From Mycolicibacter heraklionensis (GTDB lineage Bacteria; Actinomycetota; Actinomycetes; Mycobacteriales; Mycobacteriaceae), in the NCBI RefSeq assembly GCF_001021505.1, contig NZ_LDPO01000012.1, positions 62,001 through 126,000 on the forward strand: a stretch of DNA of 64,000 nt, read 5' to 3'. Shown piece by piece: positions 37,253-45,273 of this stretch. The notes below the pieces were generated by a model. The model saw only the letters and a program-made list of their open reading frames with translations, had not been told where the DNA came from and did not search any database. Position numbers and translations under genes: made by a program. Position 1 is the stretch's first letter, and each line of letters opens with the position of its first letter.

Positions 37253-38104
37253 ATGGCATCAGAACTACCCGGCGAGCGGCTGCAGCGTCGACTCGGCCTG
37301 CTGCCGGAATCCGAGAGTGGCGACCACACCTCCGAAGCCGGCGACGAGGCTGACCCGAATTCGTTGCTGCCGCGGTGGCTGCCCGACGCCGCAGCAGAAA
37401 CGGGCTGGCTTGCCCGAGTGCGGGCCGACCCGGGCCGAGCCGGTGCGATCGCCCTCGCGGTGATCGCCGCAGTCGCCGTGCTCATCACGGTGTTCACCGT
37501 GCTGCGGGACCAGCCCGCGCCGGTGATCAGCGCCAAACTGCCACCGGTGGAGATGGTTTCGACCGCCAGCCCGCGCACCGAGGATCTGGCCGCCAGCTCC
37601 GCGGCGCCGCCCGTTGAGCAGGTGGTGGTCAGCGTGGTCGGGCTGGTGCACAAGCCGGGTCTGACGACATTGGCGCCCGGCTCCCGGATCGCCGACGCGT
37701 TGACCGCGGCCGGCGGCGCCCTCGACGGCGCGGATACGGTGGGGCTGAACCTGGCCCGGCCCCTGGTCGACGGCGAACAGATCGTGGTCGGTCTGGCACC
37801 GCCGCCCGGCCTGCCGGTACTGGGCAGTTCGGTCGGCGCGGTCACGCCGGCCGCGGATGCGCCACGTACCAGCACCGCACCGACACCTGCCGGGCCCGGC
37901 CCCAAACCGGGCGAGCCGGTCAACCTCAACACCGCGACGGTCGAGCAGCTCGACGCCCTGCCCGGGGTGGGTCCGGTGACCGCGGCCGCCATCGTGGCCT
38001 GGCGCGACACGCACGGGAAGTTCACCCGCGTCGATCAGCTCGGCGACGTCGACGGAATCGGCCCGGCGCGCCTGGACAAGCTGCGTGCCCTGGTTCGTGT
38101 CTGA
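37253..38104 (+). CDS. comEA: ComEA-type DNA-binding protein
   Basis: 283 aa. Cytoplasmic N-terminus, one TM (about residues 65-85, AIALAVIAAVAVLITVFTVL), SLBB domain (VVVSVVGLVHKPGLTTLAPGSRIADALTAAGG), linker rich in Pro/Ala, then a helix-hairpin-helix pair at the C-terminus (VNLNTATVEQLDALPGVGPVTAAAIVAWR). Homologue of the DNA receptor of competence systems; Rv2415c by position. The comEC gene follows after 3 nt. Confidence 0.93.
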   Translation: MASELPGERLQRRLGLLPESESGDHTSEAGDEADPNSLLPRWLPDAAAETGWLARVRADPGRAGAIALAVIAAVAVLITVFTVLRDQPAPVISAKLPPVEMVSTASPRTEDLAASSAAPPVEQVVVSVVGLVHKPGLTTLAPGSRIADALTAAGGALDGADTVGLNLARPLVDGEQIVVGLAPPPGLPVLGSSVGAVTPAADAPRTSTAPTPAGPGPKPGEPVNLNTATVEQLDALPGVGPVTAAAIVAWRDTHGKFTRVDQLGDVDGIGPARLDKLRALVRV

Positions 38105-38107
38105 CCC

Positions 38108-39670
38108 GTGACGCCGCCGGCGGCCGCACCGGCGCCGGCGGCCCGGCTCGACGTTCGGCTGGTGCCGGCGGCGGTGGTCGGCTGGCTGGTCACGGCGGCC
38201 GGCATCCAGTGGCAGATCGGCGGCGTCCTAGCCGCGCTGTGTGCTCTGCTGGGTGTGACAGCCGGCGTGCTGTACTGCTACGCCGGACGGCTCCGGCGCC
38301 CCGGTTGGCGGCTGGTGAGTGCGGCGGTTGCCGCGGCGTCGATGACGGGGGTGGGCTTCGGGTGGGCGGTTGCGTTGCGTACCGCCGCCGTCGAGCACCA
38401 TCCGATCAGCGCGGTGGTCGGCACGACGGCGGCGGTGACGGTCACCCCGAGTGAGAGCCCGCTGCCGGCCGGCGCGCGCCGGGTGATGTTTCGGGCCACC
38501 TTGCAGCGCCTCGATGACGCGGTCGCGTCGGGCCGGGTGGTGGTATTCGCCTCCGGCGTCGAATTCGGCGAGGTGATGGTCGGCCAGTCGATGGCGTTTC
38601 GCGCCAAGGTCGCCCGCCCGGACCGGCGGGATCTGTCGGTGGCGGTGCTCACGGCCACCGGCACTCCGGTGCGCGGCCGGCCGGGACCGGTCGCGCGGGC
38701 AGCACATCGGGTTCGGGCCCGGTTCGCGATCGTCGCCGCGCGGGCGCTGCCCGACGAGCAGGCCCGGATGCTGCCCGCGTTGGTGCTCGGCGACACCTCG
38801 GCGATCACCGCCGCCACCGGGCGAGACTTTCGGGCCGCGGGGCTGACCCACCTGATGGCGGTCTCCGGCGCCAACGTGACGATCATCTGCGGTGCGGTGC
38901 TGTTCTCGGCGCGACTGGTCGGGCCGCGCGCCGCCGCGGTACTGGCCGGGATTGCACTGGTCGCATTCGTGATCGTCGTGCAGCCCGCGGCCAGTGTGTT
39001 GCGGGCGGCGGTGATGGGAGCTATCGCGCTGTTGGGCGTGCTCTCAGCGCGCAGCCGCCAGGCGGTGCCGAGCCTGGCCGCCAGTGTGCTGGTGCTGCTG
39101 GCGTTGGCCCCGCACCTGGCGGTCGACGTCGGGTTCGCGCTGTCGGTGGTGGCCACCGCGGCGTTGGTGCTCATCGCACCGGTCTGGACGTCCCGGCTGG
39201 TGGCCCATGGGTGGCCTCGGCCGCTGGCCGCCGCGGTCTGTGTGGCGTGGGCCGCCAACCTGGTCACCGCGCCGTTGATCGCAGGCATCTCTGGGCGGCT
39301 CAGCCTGGTCAGCACTGTGGCCAACCTGGCGGTGGCGGCGCTGGTCGCGCCGATCACCGTGCTGGGCAGCGCGGCGGCGGTCTTGTGCGGGTGGTGGCCG
39401 GCGGGCGCCTCGCTGTTGATCCGTTTCACCGGACCGGAGTTGTGGTGGGTCTGCCGCGTCGCGCGCTGGTCCGGCGGGGTTCCCGCCGCCACCGTGCCGG
39501 TGCCGCAGGGCGTGGTGGGGGTCGTCGGGGTCGGTGCCGCCGCCGTCCTGGTGGTGGTGTGTTGGCGATGGCGGTGGTGCCGGCGGGTGCTGGCCGCGTT
39601 GGCACTGTGCCTGCTGGCGTGGTCGGCCACGCAGGTGTTGACCGCCTGGGCGGGTGTCGGCACAGCGTGA
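38108..39670 (+). CDS. comEC: ComEC/Rec2-type membrane channel protein
   Basis: 520 aa from a GTG. About ten TM helices; the competence-domain signature GLTHLMAVSGANVTIICGAVLF is at about residues 245-265. The C-terminal metallo-beta-lactamase domain found in many ComEC proteins is absent, as in M. tuberculosis Rv2414c (short form). It would form the DNA translocation pore with ComEA, but natural competence has not been established for most mycobacteria. Confidence 0.93.
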   Translation: MTPPAAAPAPAARLDVRLVPAAVVGWLVTAAGIQWQIGGVLAALCALLGVTAGVLYCYAGRLRRPGWRLVSAAVAAASMTGVGFGWAVALRTAAVEHHPISAVVGTTAAVTVTPSESPLPAGARRVMFRATLQRLDDAVASGRVVVFASGVEFGEVMVGQSMAFRAKVARPDRRDLSVAVLTATGTPVRGRPGPVARAAHRVRARFAIVAARALPDEQARMLPALVLGDTSAITAATGRDFRAAGLTHLMAVSGANVTIICGAVLFSARLVGPRAAAVLAGIALVAFVIVVQPAASVLRAAVMGAIALLGVLSARSRQAVPSLAASVLVLLALAPHLAVDVGFALSVVATAALVLIAPVWTSRLVAHGWPRPLAAAVCVAWAANLVTAPLIAGISGRLSLVSTVANLAVAALVAPITVLGSAAAVLCGWWPAGASLLIRFTGPELWWVCRVARWSGGVPAATVPVPQGVVGVVGVGAAAVLVVVCWRWRWCRRVLAALALCLLAWSATQVLTAWAGVGTA

Positions 39671-39682
39671 CACGATTGGCGG

Positions 39683-40645
39683 GTGAGCCAATCGGTTTCG
39701 CCGCTGCATCTGATCCTCGGGGATGAGGAACTGCTGGTCGAACGGGCCGTTGGCCAGGTACTGGCCGCAGTTCGGAAGCAGGCCGGCAGCACCGACATAC
39801 CGGTGGACCGGTTGCGGGCCGGTGAGGTCGAGGCGGGCGAGCTCGCCGAGCTGCTGAGCCCGTCGCTGTTCGCCGACGAACGGGTGGTGGTGCTCGAGGC
39901 CGCCGCCGAAGCCGGGAAGGAGGCCGTAGCGCTGATCGCCGCCACGGCCGAGGACGTCCCGCTGGGCACCGTGCTGGTGGTGGTGCATTCGGGTGCGGGG
40001 CGGGCCAAGGCACTGGCCGGGCAGTTGCGGGAACTCGGTGCCGAGGTGCACACCTGTGCCCGTATCACCAAGGCCTCCGAACGTGCCGACTTCGTCCGGG
40101 CCGAGTTCCGCGGGCTCAAGGTTCGAGTCGATGACGCCTGCGTGACGGCGCTGCTCGATGCGGTGGGCTCTGACATTCGCGAACTGGCCTCGGCCTGCTC
40201 GCAGCTGGTCGCCGATACCGGTGGGCACGTCGACGCCATCGCGGTGCGGCGCTATCACAGCGGCAAAGCCGAGGTGAAGGGGTTCGACGTCGCCGATCGG
40301 GCGGTCGTCGGCGACGTCGCCGGTGCCACCGAGGCACTGCGCTGGGCGATGATTCGCGGCGAACCGCACGTGGTGCTGGCCGACGCCTTGGCCGAGGCGG
40401 TTCACACCATCGCCCGGGTGAGGTCCAAGTCGGGTGATCCGTACCGGCTGGCCGGTGAATTGGGCATGCCGCCCTGGCGGGTGCAGAAGGCGCAGAAGCA
40501 GTCGCGGTTTTGGTCGCCGGGGACCATGGCGGCCGCGGTGCGGCTGGTGGCCGCCCTCAACGCTGACGTCAAAGGCGCCGCCGCCGACGCCGACTACGCA
40601 CTGGAGGCCGCGGTCCGCGGGGTCGCCGAGTTGGCCGACCGCTGA
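39683..40645 (+). CDS. holA: DNA polymerase III subunit delta
   Basis: 320 aa from a GTG. Clamp-loader delta subunit: N-terminal [54 protein letters not shown], and C-terminal helical [44 protein letters not shown]. Matches Rv2413c in place (after comEC). It ends just before a terminator shared with the convergent rpsT. Confidence 0.94.
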   Translation: MSQSVSPLHLILGDEELLVERAVGQVLAAVRKQAGSTDIPVDRLRAGEVEAGELAELLSPSLFADERVVVLEAAAEAGKEAVALIAATAEDVPLGTVLVVVHSGAGRAKALAGQLRELGAEVHTCARITKASERADFVRAEFRGLKVRVDDACVTALLDAVGSDIRELASACSQLVADTGGHVDAIAVRRYHSGKAEVKGFDVADRAVVGDVAGATEALRWAMIRGEPHVVLADALAEAVHTIARVRSKSGDPYRLAGELGMPPWRVQKAQKQSRFWSPGTMAAAVRLVAALNADVKGAAADADYALEAAVRGVAELADR

Positions 40646-40659
40646 TCCGGGCAACACGA

Positions 40660-40691
40660 AGGCCCCTGTTCGCCAGTGGAATCAGGGGCCT
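40660..40691. terminator. Bidirectional terminator between holA and rpsT
   Basis: Perfect 9-bp arms AGGCCCCTG (40660-40668) and CAGGGGCCT (40683-40691) with a 14-nt loop, between converging stops. Confidence 0.75.
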
Positions 40692-40714
40692 GCGGTTGCG
40701 GGCAATCCGCTAGG

Positions 40715-40975
40715 TCAGAGCTGGTTGAGCGCCTTCGCCAGCGCCGACTTCTTGTTGGCGGCCTGGTTCTTGTGGATGACGCCCTTGCTGGCGGCCTGGT
40801 CCAGCTTGCGGCTGGTCGAAGCCAGCAGCACGCCGGCCTTGTCCTTGTCGCCGGCTGCGGCGGCCTCACGGAAGGCACGGATCGCGGTGCGCACCGCCGA
40901 CTTCACCGACTGGTTGCGCAGCCGGGCCTGCTCGTTGGTCCGGTTGCGCTTCACCTGCGACTTGATGTTGGCCAC
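40715..40975 (-). CDS. rpsT: 30S ribosomal protein S20
   Basis: 86 aa from GTG 40975 ([21 protein letters not shown]), the family start; the frame continues 6 codons upstream, but the GTG with GAAGGAAT upstream is preferred. Lys/Arg/Ala-rich helical protein binding 16S rRNA, ending [24 protein letters not shown]. Oriented opposite to its neighbours, as in M. tuberculosis. Confidence 0.97.
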   Translation of the reverse strand: MANIKSQVKRNRTNEQARLRNQSVKSAVRTAIRAFREAAAAGDKDKAGVLLASTSRKLDQAASKGVIHKNQAANKKSALAKALNQL

Positions 40976-41075
40976 GGAGTAATTCCTTCGCAAAAACTTG
41001 AGTTGGGTTCGCCTCCCGACACGGGAGCAACAGCTGTTCAGGGTACCAGCTGGCCCGGCAACTCCCCAACTCGAC

Positions 41076-41933
41076 TCAGCTGCGGGCGGTCACCTCGACT
41101 CGGTGCAGGTCGTCGCCGAGTTCGATCGGACCGTCGAACTCCGCGGCCGCCAGCGCCCGCCACTGCTCCTCCTGCCCGGGTGCGATGGCAGGTACATAGT
41201 GCGTCAGCACCAGAATGCCCACCCCGGCCCGTTGGGCGGTCGCGGCCGCCTGGGCCACCGAAGAGTGATAGTCGCAGATATCGCGGATCCGCTGCTGGGG
41301 CAGCAACTCGATGAGGTCGCTGCGGATGACGGTGTGCACCAGCGCACCGGCCCCGCTCGCCAGCTCGTCGAGGCTCTCGCAGGGCACGGTGTCGCCGGCC
41401 GCCACCACCGAGGCGGTCCCGTTTTCGTCGGAGTGCTCGATCCGGAAGCCGATCGTCGGCGTCACCGGCCGGTGGTCGGTGGGCGCAACGGTGATCCGCA
41501 CGCCGTCGCGATCCCAGACCTGGCCCGCGGTGTGTTCCTGCACGTCCACCGGGGGCGGGGCGGTCAGATCGTCGTGATGGGCGATGCGGTAGCCGATGTC
41601 GTGGCCGAACGCTCGCAAGGTCGCCTCCACCACCTCCGCGGTGCCCGGCGGCCCGATGATCGGCAGCGGCGGGGCATCCGGGGTGAAGGTGGTAACCCAC
41701 CGGGTGATCAGCAGATCGCCCAGGTCGGCGATGTGGTCGCTGTGCAGGTGGGTGAGCAGCAGCGCCGACAGGGTGCTGGCCGAGCTGCCCGCCGCTGCCA
41801 AACGCTGCAGCACCCCTCGTCCGCAGTCGACCAGCAGTTGCTGGCCGCCGGCCCGGATCAGCGTCGACGGGCCGGCGCGGTTCGGGTCGGGGATCGGGCT
41901 TCCGGTGCCCAGCAGCGTGATCTCGATCGTCAT
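41076..41933 (-). CDS. Metallo-beta-lactamase fold hydrolase, RNase Z-like
   Basis: 285 aa. N-terminal [21 protein letters not shown], metal-binding [14 protein letters not shown] (HxHxDH), VAAGDT, and C-terminal LTHYVPA with a further His. The RNase Z flexible-arm region is reduced, so this is the short Rv2407-type protein. Possibly tRNA 3'-processing; other MBL activities are not excluded. Confidence 0.88.
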   Translation of the reverse strand: MTIEITLLGTGSPIPDPNRAGPSTLIRAGGQQLLVDCGRGVLQRLAAAGSSASTLSALLLTHLHSDHIADLGDLLITRWVTTFTPDAPPLPIIGPPGTAEVVEATLRAFGHDIGYRIAHHDDLTAPPPVDVQEHTAGQVWDRDGVRITVAPTDHRPVTPTIGFRIEHSDENGTASVVAAGDTVPCESLDELASGAGALVHTVIRSDLIELLPQQRIRDICDYHSSVAQAAATAQRAGVGILVLTHYVPAIAPGQEEQWRALAAAEFDGPIELGDDLHRVEVTARS

Positions 41934-42059
41934 GACGTCACATATGCCACAGATGGCGCTCGTGCGCTACGCGATCGGCTCAGTTTCGTTATCGCCACCC
42001 CCGGCCGGGCCAAATGGCCTAGCCTGGTGTGAAGCAGATCACTGCGGCGGGAGGCGTCA

Positions 42060-42488
42060 ATGCGGATCGCGGATGTATTGCGGAACAAGGGTGCGGCGGT
42101 GGTGACCATCCATCCGGATGCCACCGTCATGGAGTTGCTAGCGGGCCTGGCTGAGCACAACATCGGCGCCATGGTCGTGATCGGGCGCGATGGCCTGGAG
42201 GGGGTGGCCTCCGAGCGCGACGTGGTACGCCAGTTACACGTCCACGGCGCCAGCCTGCTGGTCCGGCCGGTATCGGCCATCATGACCCGCGTGGTGGCGA
42301 CCTGCACCAAGAGCGACTCCGCCGACGACGTCAGCATGTTGATGACCGAGCACCGCGCACGTCACATCCCGGTACTCGAAAACGGCCGATTGGCCGGGAT
42401 CGTCAGCATCGGCGACGTCGTCAAGTCCCGCATGGAGGAGCTGCAGGCCGAACACGAGCAGTTGCGTGACTACATCGCCCAGGGCTAG
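42060..42488 (+). CDS. Tandem CBS-domain protein
   Basis: 142 aa made of a CBS pair: ADVLRNKGAAVVTIHPDATVMELLAGLAEHNIGAMVVIGRDGLEGVASERDVVRQL and SAIMTRVVATCTKSDSADDVSMLMTEHRARHIPVLENGRLAGIVSIGDVVKSRMEEL. CBS pairs bind adenosyl nucleotides and act as regulatory modules. There is no fused effector, so it probably regulates a partner. Equivalent to Rv2406c. Confidence 0.92.
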   Translation: MRIADVLRNKGAAVVTIHPDATVMELLAGLAEHNIGAMVVIGRDGLEGVASERDVVRQLHVHGASLLVRPVSAIMTRVVATCTKSDSADDVSMLMTEHRARHIPVLENGRLAGIVSIGDVVKSRMEELQAEHEQLRDYIAQG

Positions 42489-42507
42489 CTAGATCGGAGG
42501 GGCTGCG

Positions 42508-43122
42508 TCAGCTCCACGAGTAGTCGCTGCGCAGTCGGGCGGCCACCACCTCGAACACCGAGCGCTCCAGAATGGCGCCTTCGCGCCGGATCGATTCCTC
42601 GGGCACGTCGAGCACCCGGTCGAGCCGCACCCAGCTGATCCGGCGGGCATCGTCCCAGTTGCCCGCACCGATACCGACCCAGTTCCTGTCGTCGGCGTGC
42701 CGTTGCCGGCTGGACAGCATCAGGCCCAGCAGTGTGTTGCGGTCGCGGCCGACGACCAGCACCGGTCGGTCCTTGCCCTGGTCCGGTTCGTCCTCATAGG
42801 CCACCCACGTCCAGACGATCTCGCCCGGGTCGGCGCGGCCGTTGAGGTCGGGGGAGTAGACGAGCCGGCGTGCGCGGTGTGCGGTGGGCACACTGCTGTC
42901 GGTTACCGGGCGCCCGGCGGGGATCTCCGTCGGCGGCTCTGATGTCGCGCCGGTGAGCATTTCCAGGCCGATCTTGATGCCCTGCTCGATACCGCGTTGG
43001 ATGCGCTGCTGGACCTGCGGTGCCTGTTCGAGTTGGCGGATGAACCGGGGAGCCTCGTTGAACACCAGGTGCTCGGCGAATCGCTGCACCGTCTCCCATG
43101 GAGTCTTCCGCGGGGAAGCCAT
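42508..43122 (-). CDS. PemK/MazF-fold protein
   Basis: 204 aa from ATG 43122 (MASPRKTPWETVQRFAEHL). The N-terminal ~90 residues are helical (FIRQLEQAPQVQQRIQRGIEQGIKIGLEML). Residues about 110-200 form a PemK/MazF-like barrel: GEIVWTWVAYEDEPDQGKDRPVLVVGRDRNTLLGLMLSSR...WVGIGAGNWD...SWVRLDRVLDVPEESIRREGAILERSVFEVVAARL. No antitoxin gene is adjacent, and the conserved chromosomal position (Rv2405) suggests a housekeeping rather than a toxin role. Confidence 0.8.
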   Translation of the reverse strand: MASPRKTPWETVQRFAEHLVFNEAPRFIRQLEQAPQVQQRIQRGIEQGIKIGLEMLTGATSEPPTEIPAGRPVTDSSVPTAHRARRLVYSPDLNGRADPGEIVWTWVAYEDEPDQGKDRPVLVVGRDRNTLLGLMLSSRQRHADDRNWVGIGAGNWDDARRISWVRLDRVLDVPEESIRREGAILERSVFEVVAARLRSDYSWS

Positions 43123-43710
43123 GTTCGCAGCATAGGCGAAACGCGCTTCGGGCATCGGTGTCTGGGCCTCGCCAGAGCTGTGCCGGCGATCATCCCTCCT
43201 TGACGCGAACGTAAACGAAAAGCACAGGAATCTGTACGAAAACTGATGTCCCACTTGTGTTGTCCGCAGAGAGGCATCGGCGTACGGTACGGGAATATTG
43301 ATTCACAGGGGGCTTCTTCTCAACGGGCCGGCGCAGGTATAACCCGTCGTCAGCCGGACGGAAGATTTCAATCGGTGGGTGGAAGTCGCCGAAAACCGCA
43401 GTCTGGGGAGGTTCTTGGCTTTTCCTCCGGGGGTGCTTGAAATGGGGCAAGTCACCGCCCGGAACGACATGTATGACATGGCGTTCGCCGGCAACTGATG
43501 CCTTGGCTGAGTCCGGTGGGTGATCGCCCGGGTCCTTCTGCGCGCCGAGGGGCTATCAGGAGGTATATGGATTTGCGCAGCTATCACGCAGGGTTTCAAT
43601 CGTAACAGGATTAGTGAAACTGACAGAGCCCCTGCGGCTTTCAGTGGTTGTGCTGGGGGGCTCCTGGGGCGGACCACCGCCAAAGAGAGACATCGCGAAA
43701 GGCATCGAAC
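43123..43710. other. 588-nt gene-poor leader region before the first secreted paralogue
   Basis: No convincing gene. Two short frames are noted: ATG 43441-43497 (18 codons, weak ribosome binding site) and ATG 43567-43605 (12 codons, MDLRSYHAGFQS), which has a perfect AGGAGGT at 43558-43564 but only 3 nt of spacing. GGATTAGTG near 43610 could be part of a promoter. TGCTGGGGGG at 43651-43660 is shared with the leader of the second paralogue. Confidence 0.5.
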
Positions 43711-44265
43711 ATGAGCATGCGCAAATCTGTCGTCGTTGGTGGCTTCGCCGCCGGCGCGGCGTTCGTATTGGCGCCGTTGGCATCTGCCGACACCGACCCC
43801 TTGACGTCCGTGGTGGACAGCGAGATCGCGTCGATGAACTTCCTCTTCGGGACCGACACCTTCTTGGCGGGCGTCCCCTCCACGGACGTCACCATGGGCC
43901 CGCAGGGTTTCGACATCATCAACCCCGCGGACGTGTCTACGGTTCAGGACAGTGGCACGACCGCTTTCGATTACCTGGTCTACGGCTTCAATCCGGAGGA
44001 GGCCGGACTGGCCTCCGATCCGGGTGCCTACAACGTCTACAACGGCGCGATGGTCCCGTTCGACGACGGCATCAACTCGCTGTTGTACGCGATGATGAAC
44101 AACGGCGCTGTGCTCGATTGGGACGGCGGCACCGGCGACCTGCTTGGCGGGAACAGCATGGAGGACATCGCCAATAGCGCCGCCAGTGGCTGGGCAGAAG
44201 CCGCCAGCTACTTCCAGTTCGCCTGGGGCGACTTGATGGGCTTCTTCGGCATCTTCGACTCGTAG
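43711..44265 (+). CDS. Secreted protein of unknown function, paralogue 1
   Basis: 184 aa from ATG 43711 with GAAAGG 8 nt upstream. Sec signal peptide MSMRKSVVVGGFAAGAAFVLAPLASAD, cleavage expected after ASA. The mature protein is acidic and small-residue rich, with VVDSEIASMNFLFGTDTFLAGV near the N-terminus, YLVYGFNPEEAGLASDPGAYNVYNGAM in the middle and a Phe/Trp-rich end (SYFQFAWGDLMGFFGIFDS). No cysteines. Paralogous to the next gene, which shares SEI-SMNFLF, LAGV, SDPG-Y and the W-x-x-A-x-x-FQ end. I do not recognise a function. Confidence 0.85.
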   Translation: MSMRKSVVVGGFAAGAAFVLAPLASADTDPLTSVVDSEIASMNFLFGTDTFLAGVPSTDVTMGPQGFDIINPADVSTVQDSGTTAFDYLVYGFNPEEAGLASDPGAYNVYNGAMVPFDDGINSLLYAMMNNGAVLDWDGGTGDLLGGNSMEDIANSAASGWAEAASYFQFAWGDLMGFFGIFDS

Positions 44266-44278
44266 CCGCAGGCCGAAC

Positions 44279-44312
44279 CGAAACCCCCGGAGGATCGTCT
44301 CCGGGGGTTTCG
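44279..44312 (+). terminator. Terminator of secreted paralogue 1
   Basis: A 13-bp perfect stem (left arm CGAAACCCCCGGA, right arm TCCGGGGGTTTCG) with an 8-nt loop, 13 nt after the stop, followed by TCTT. The same stem core recurs after paralogue 2. Confidence 0.85.
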
Positions 44313-44613
44313 TCTTGCCGTGGGTACCGCCGGTCCCGATGTTCACTTGGGGGTATTCGGGACATCGGACGCGGTGCGCGGGCGGCCCGGATCGTGATCC
44401 TGAACACAGGTCGACGTGCACAAATACTGCTCGCCCTGGGGCGAACATGGGGAAGAACCCGAAGAAACCAAAATACGAGTGAACATTCACTTGTATTGAT
44501 CACAGGTCTTTGTTAGATTTTATCCGGCTCACAGCAACGGTGCTGGGGGGAGCTTCCGGCGGGGGTGGGGAAACCGGCCGCCGGGCAGTGAGGATGAAGG
44601 GCATTTTGGGGGA
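44313..44613. other. Intergenic leader before secreted paralogue 2
   Basis: No gene seen. It holds an operator-like inverted repeat at 44475-44494, a promoter candidate TTGTAT (44491-44496) and TTAGAT (44513-44518) with a 16-nt spacer, and TGCTGGGGGG at 44541-44550, which matches the leader of paralogue 1. Confidence 0.5.
44475..44494. promoter_or_regulatory. Operator-like inverted repeat upstream of secreted paralogue 2
   Basis: ACGAGTGAACATTCACTTGT pairs at 8 of 10 positions plus a G-T, centred on GTGAACATTCAC. It overlaps the putative -35 TTGTAT. Size and symmetry suit a TetR-like repressor; no regulator gene is adjacent. Confidence 0.4.
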
Positions 44614-45153
44614 ATGGACATGCGGAAAATCGGTGTGCTCGGCAGCTTTGCCGCTGGTACGGCACTCGCGTTGGCGCCGTTGGCGGCTGCCGACGACTCG
44701 ACCGGCTTCGACTTCAGCTCGGTGCTGGCGAGTGAGATCCAGTCGATGAACTTCCTCTTCGAGTCGCAGGCCACCCTGGCCGGCGTGGGCGACAAGGTCA
44801 TCGACGCCTCCGAGGCCAACCCGTTCCTCACCATCAACCAAGACGACGTGAACGCCGCCTTCGGCATGATGCTCTACGGCGTCAACTGGGAAGACGAGAT
44901 TTCCAGCGACCCGGGCTCTTACAGCCTGCTCAACGGTGCGTTGACGCAGTTCATCGACGGCAACAACGTGCTGCTGTTCGCGATCCTCAACGGCGGCGAC
45001 CAGATCGAGTTCGAGAACGCCGCCGACTACCTGTTCGGATCCGACGCCGCGATCGCCGCCAGCCTGGCCGGCGACAGTGCTTGGGAAGATGCCGCCAACT
45101 TCTTCCAGGCGGGCATTGCCGACCTCGGCGGTTACTTCGCGATCGACCTGTAA
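44614..45153 (+). CDS. Secreted protein of unknown function, paralogue 2
   Basis: 179 aa from ATG 44614; ATG 44620 has better spacing to the GGGGGA ribosome binding site and may be the true start. Signal peptide MDMRKIGVLGSFAAGTALALAPLAAAD. Mature part shares with paralogue 1 the block SEIQSMNFLFESQATLAGV, MMLYGVNWEDEISSDPGSYSLLNGAL, and the end WEDAANFFQAGIADLGGYFAIDL. Acidic, no cysteines. Probably a tandem duplicate together with leader and terminator. Function unknown; secretion by Sec is likely. Confidence 0.85.
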   Translation: MDMRKIGVLGSFAAGTALALAPLAAADDSTGFDFSSVLASEIQSMNFLFESQATLAGVGDKVIDASEANPFLTINQDDVNAAFGMMLYGVNWEDEISSDPGSYSLLNGALTQFIDGNNVLLFAILNGGDQIEFENAADYLFGSDAAIAASLAGDSAWEDAANFFQAGIADLGGYFAIDL

Positions 45154-45170
45154 TCGTCGTTCGGAAACGC

Positions 45171-45199
45171 AAACCCCCGGAGCTGGTCTCCGGGGGTTT
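45171..45199 (+). terminator. Terminator of secreted paralogue 2
   Basis: Perfect 11-bp arms AAACCCCCGGA and TCCGGGGGTTT with a 7-nt loop, followed by CGTCTT, the same sequence that follows the terminator of paralogue 1. Confidence 0.85.
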
Positions 45200-45273
45200 C
45201 GTCTTGACGCCACCGCCTCGCTACCCTGACTAGGCAGGTAGGCACCACCGCCCCCGTTCACCAGGAGATTCCC

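Noticed and set aside
43441..43497. 18-codon ORF (MGQVTARNDMYD...) in the gap before secreted paralogue 1
   Set aside because: Weak ribosome binding site and no recognisable features; could not be supported as a gene.
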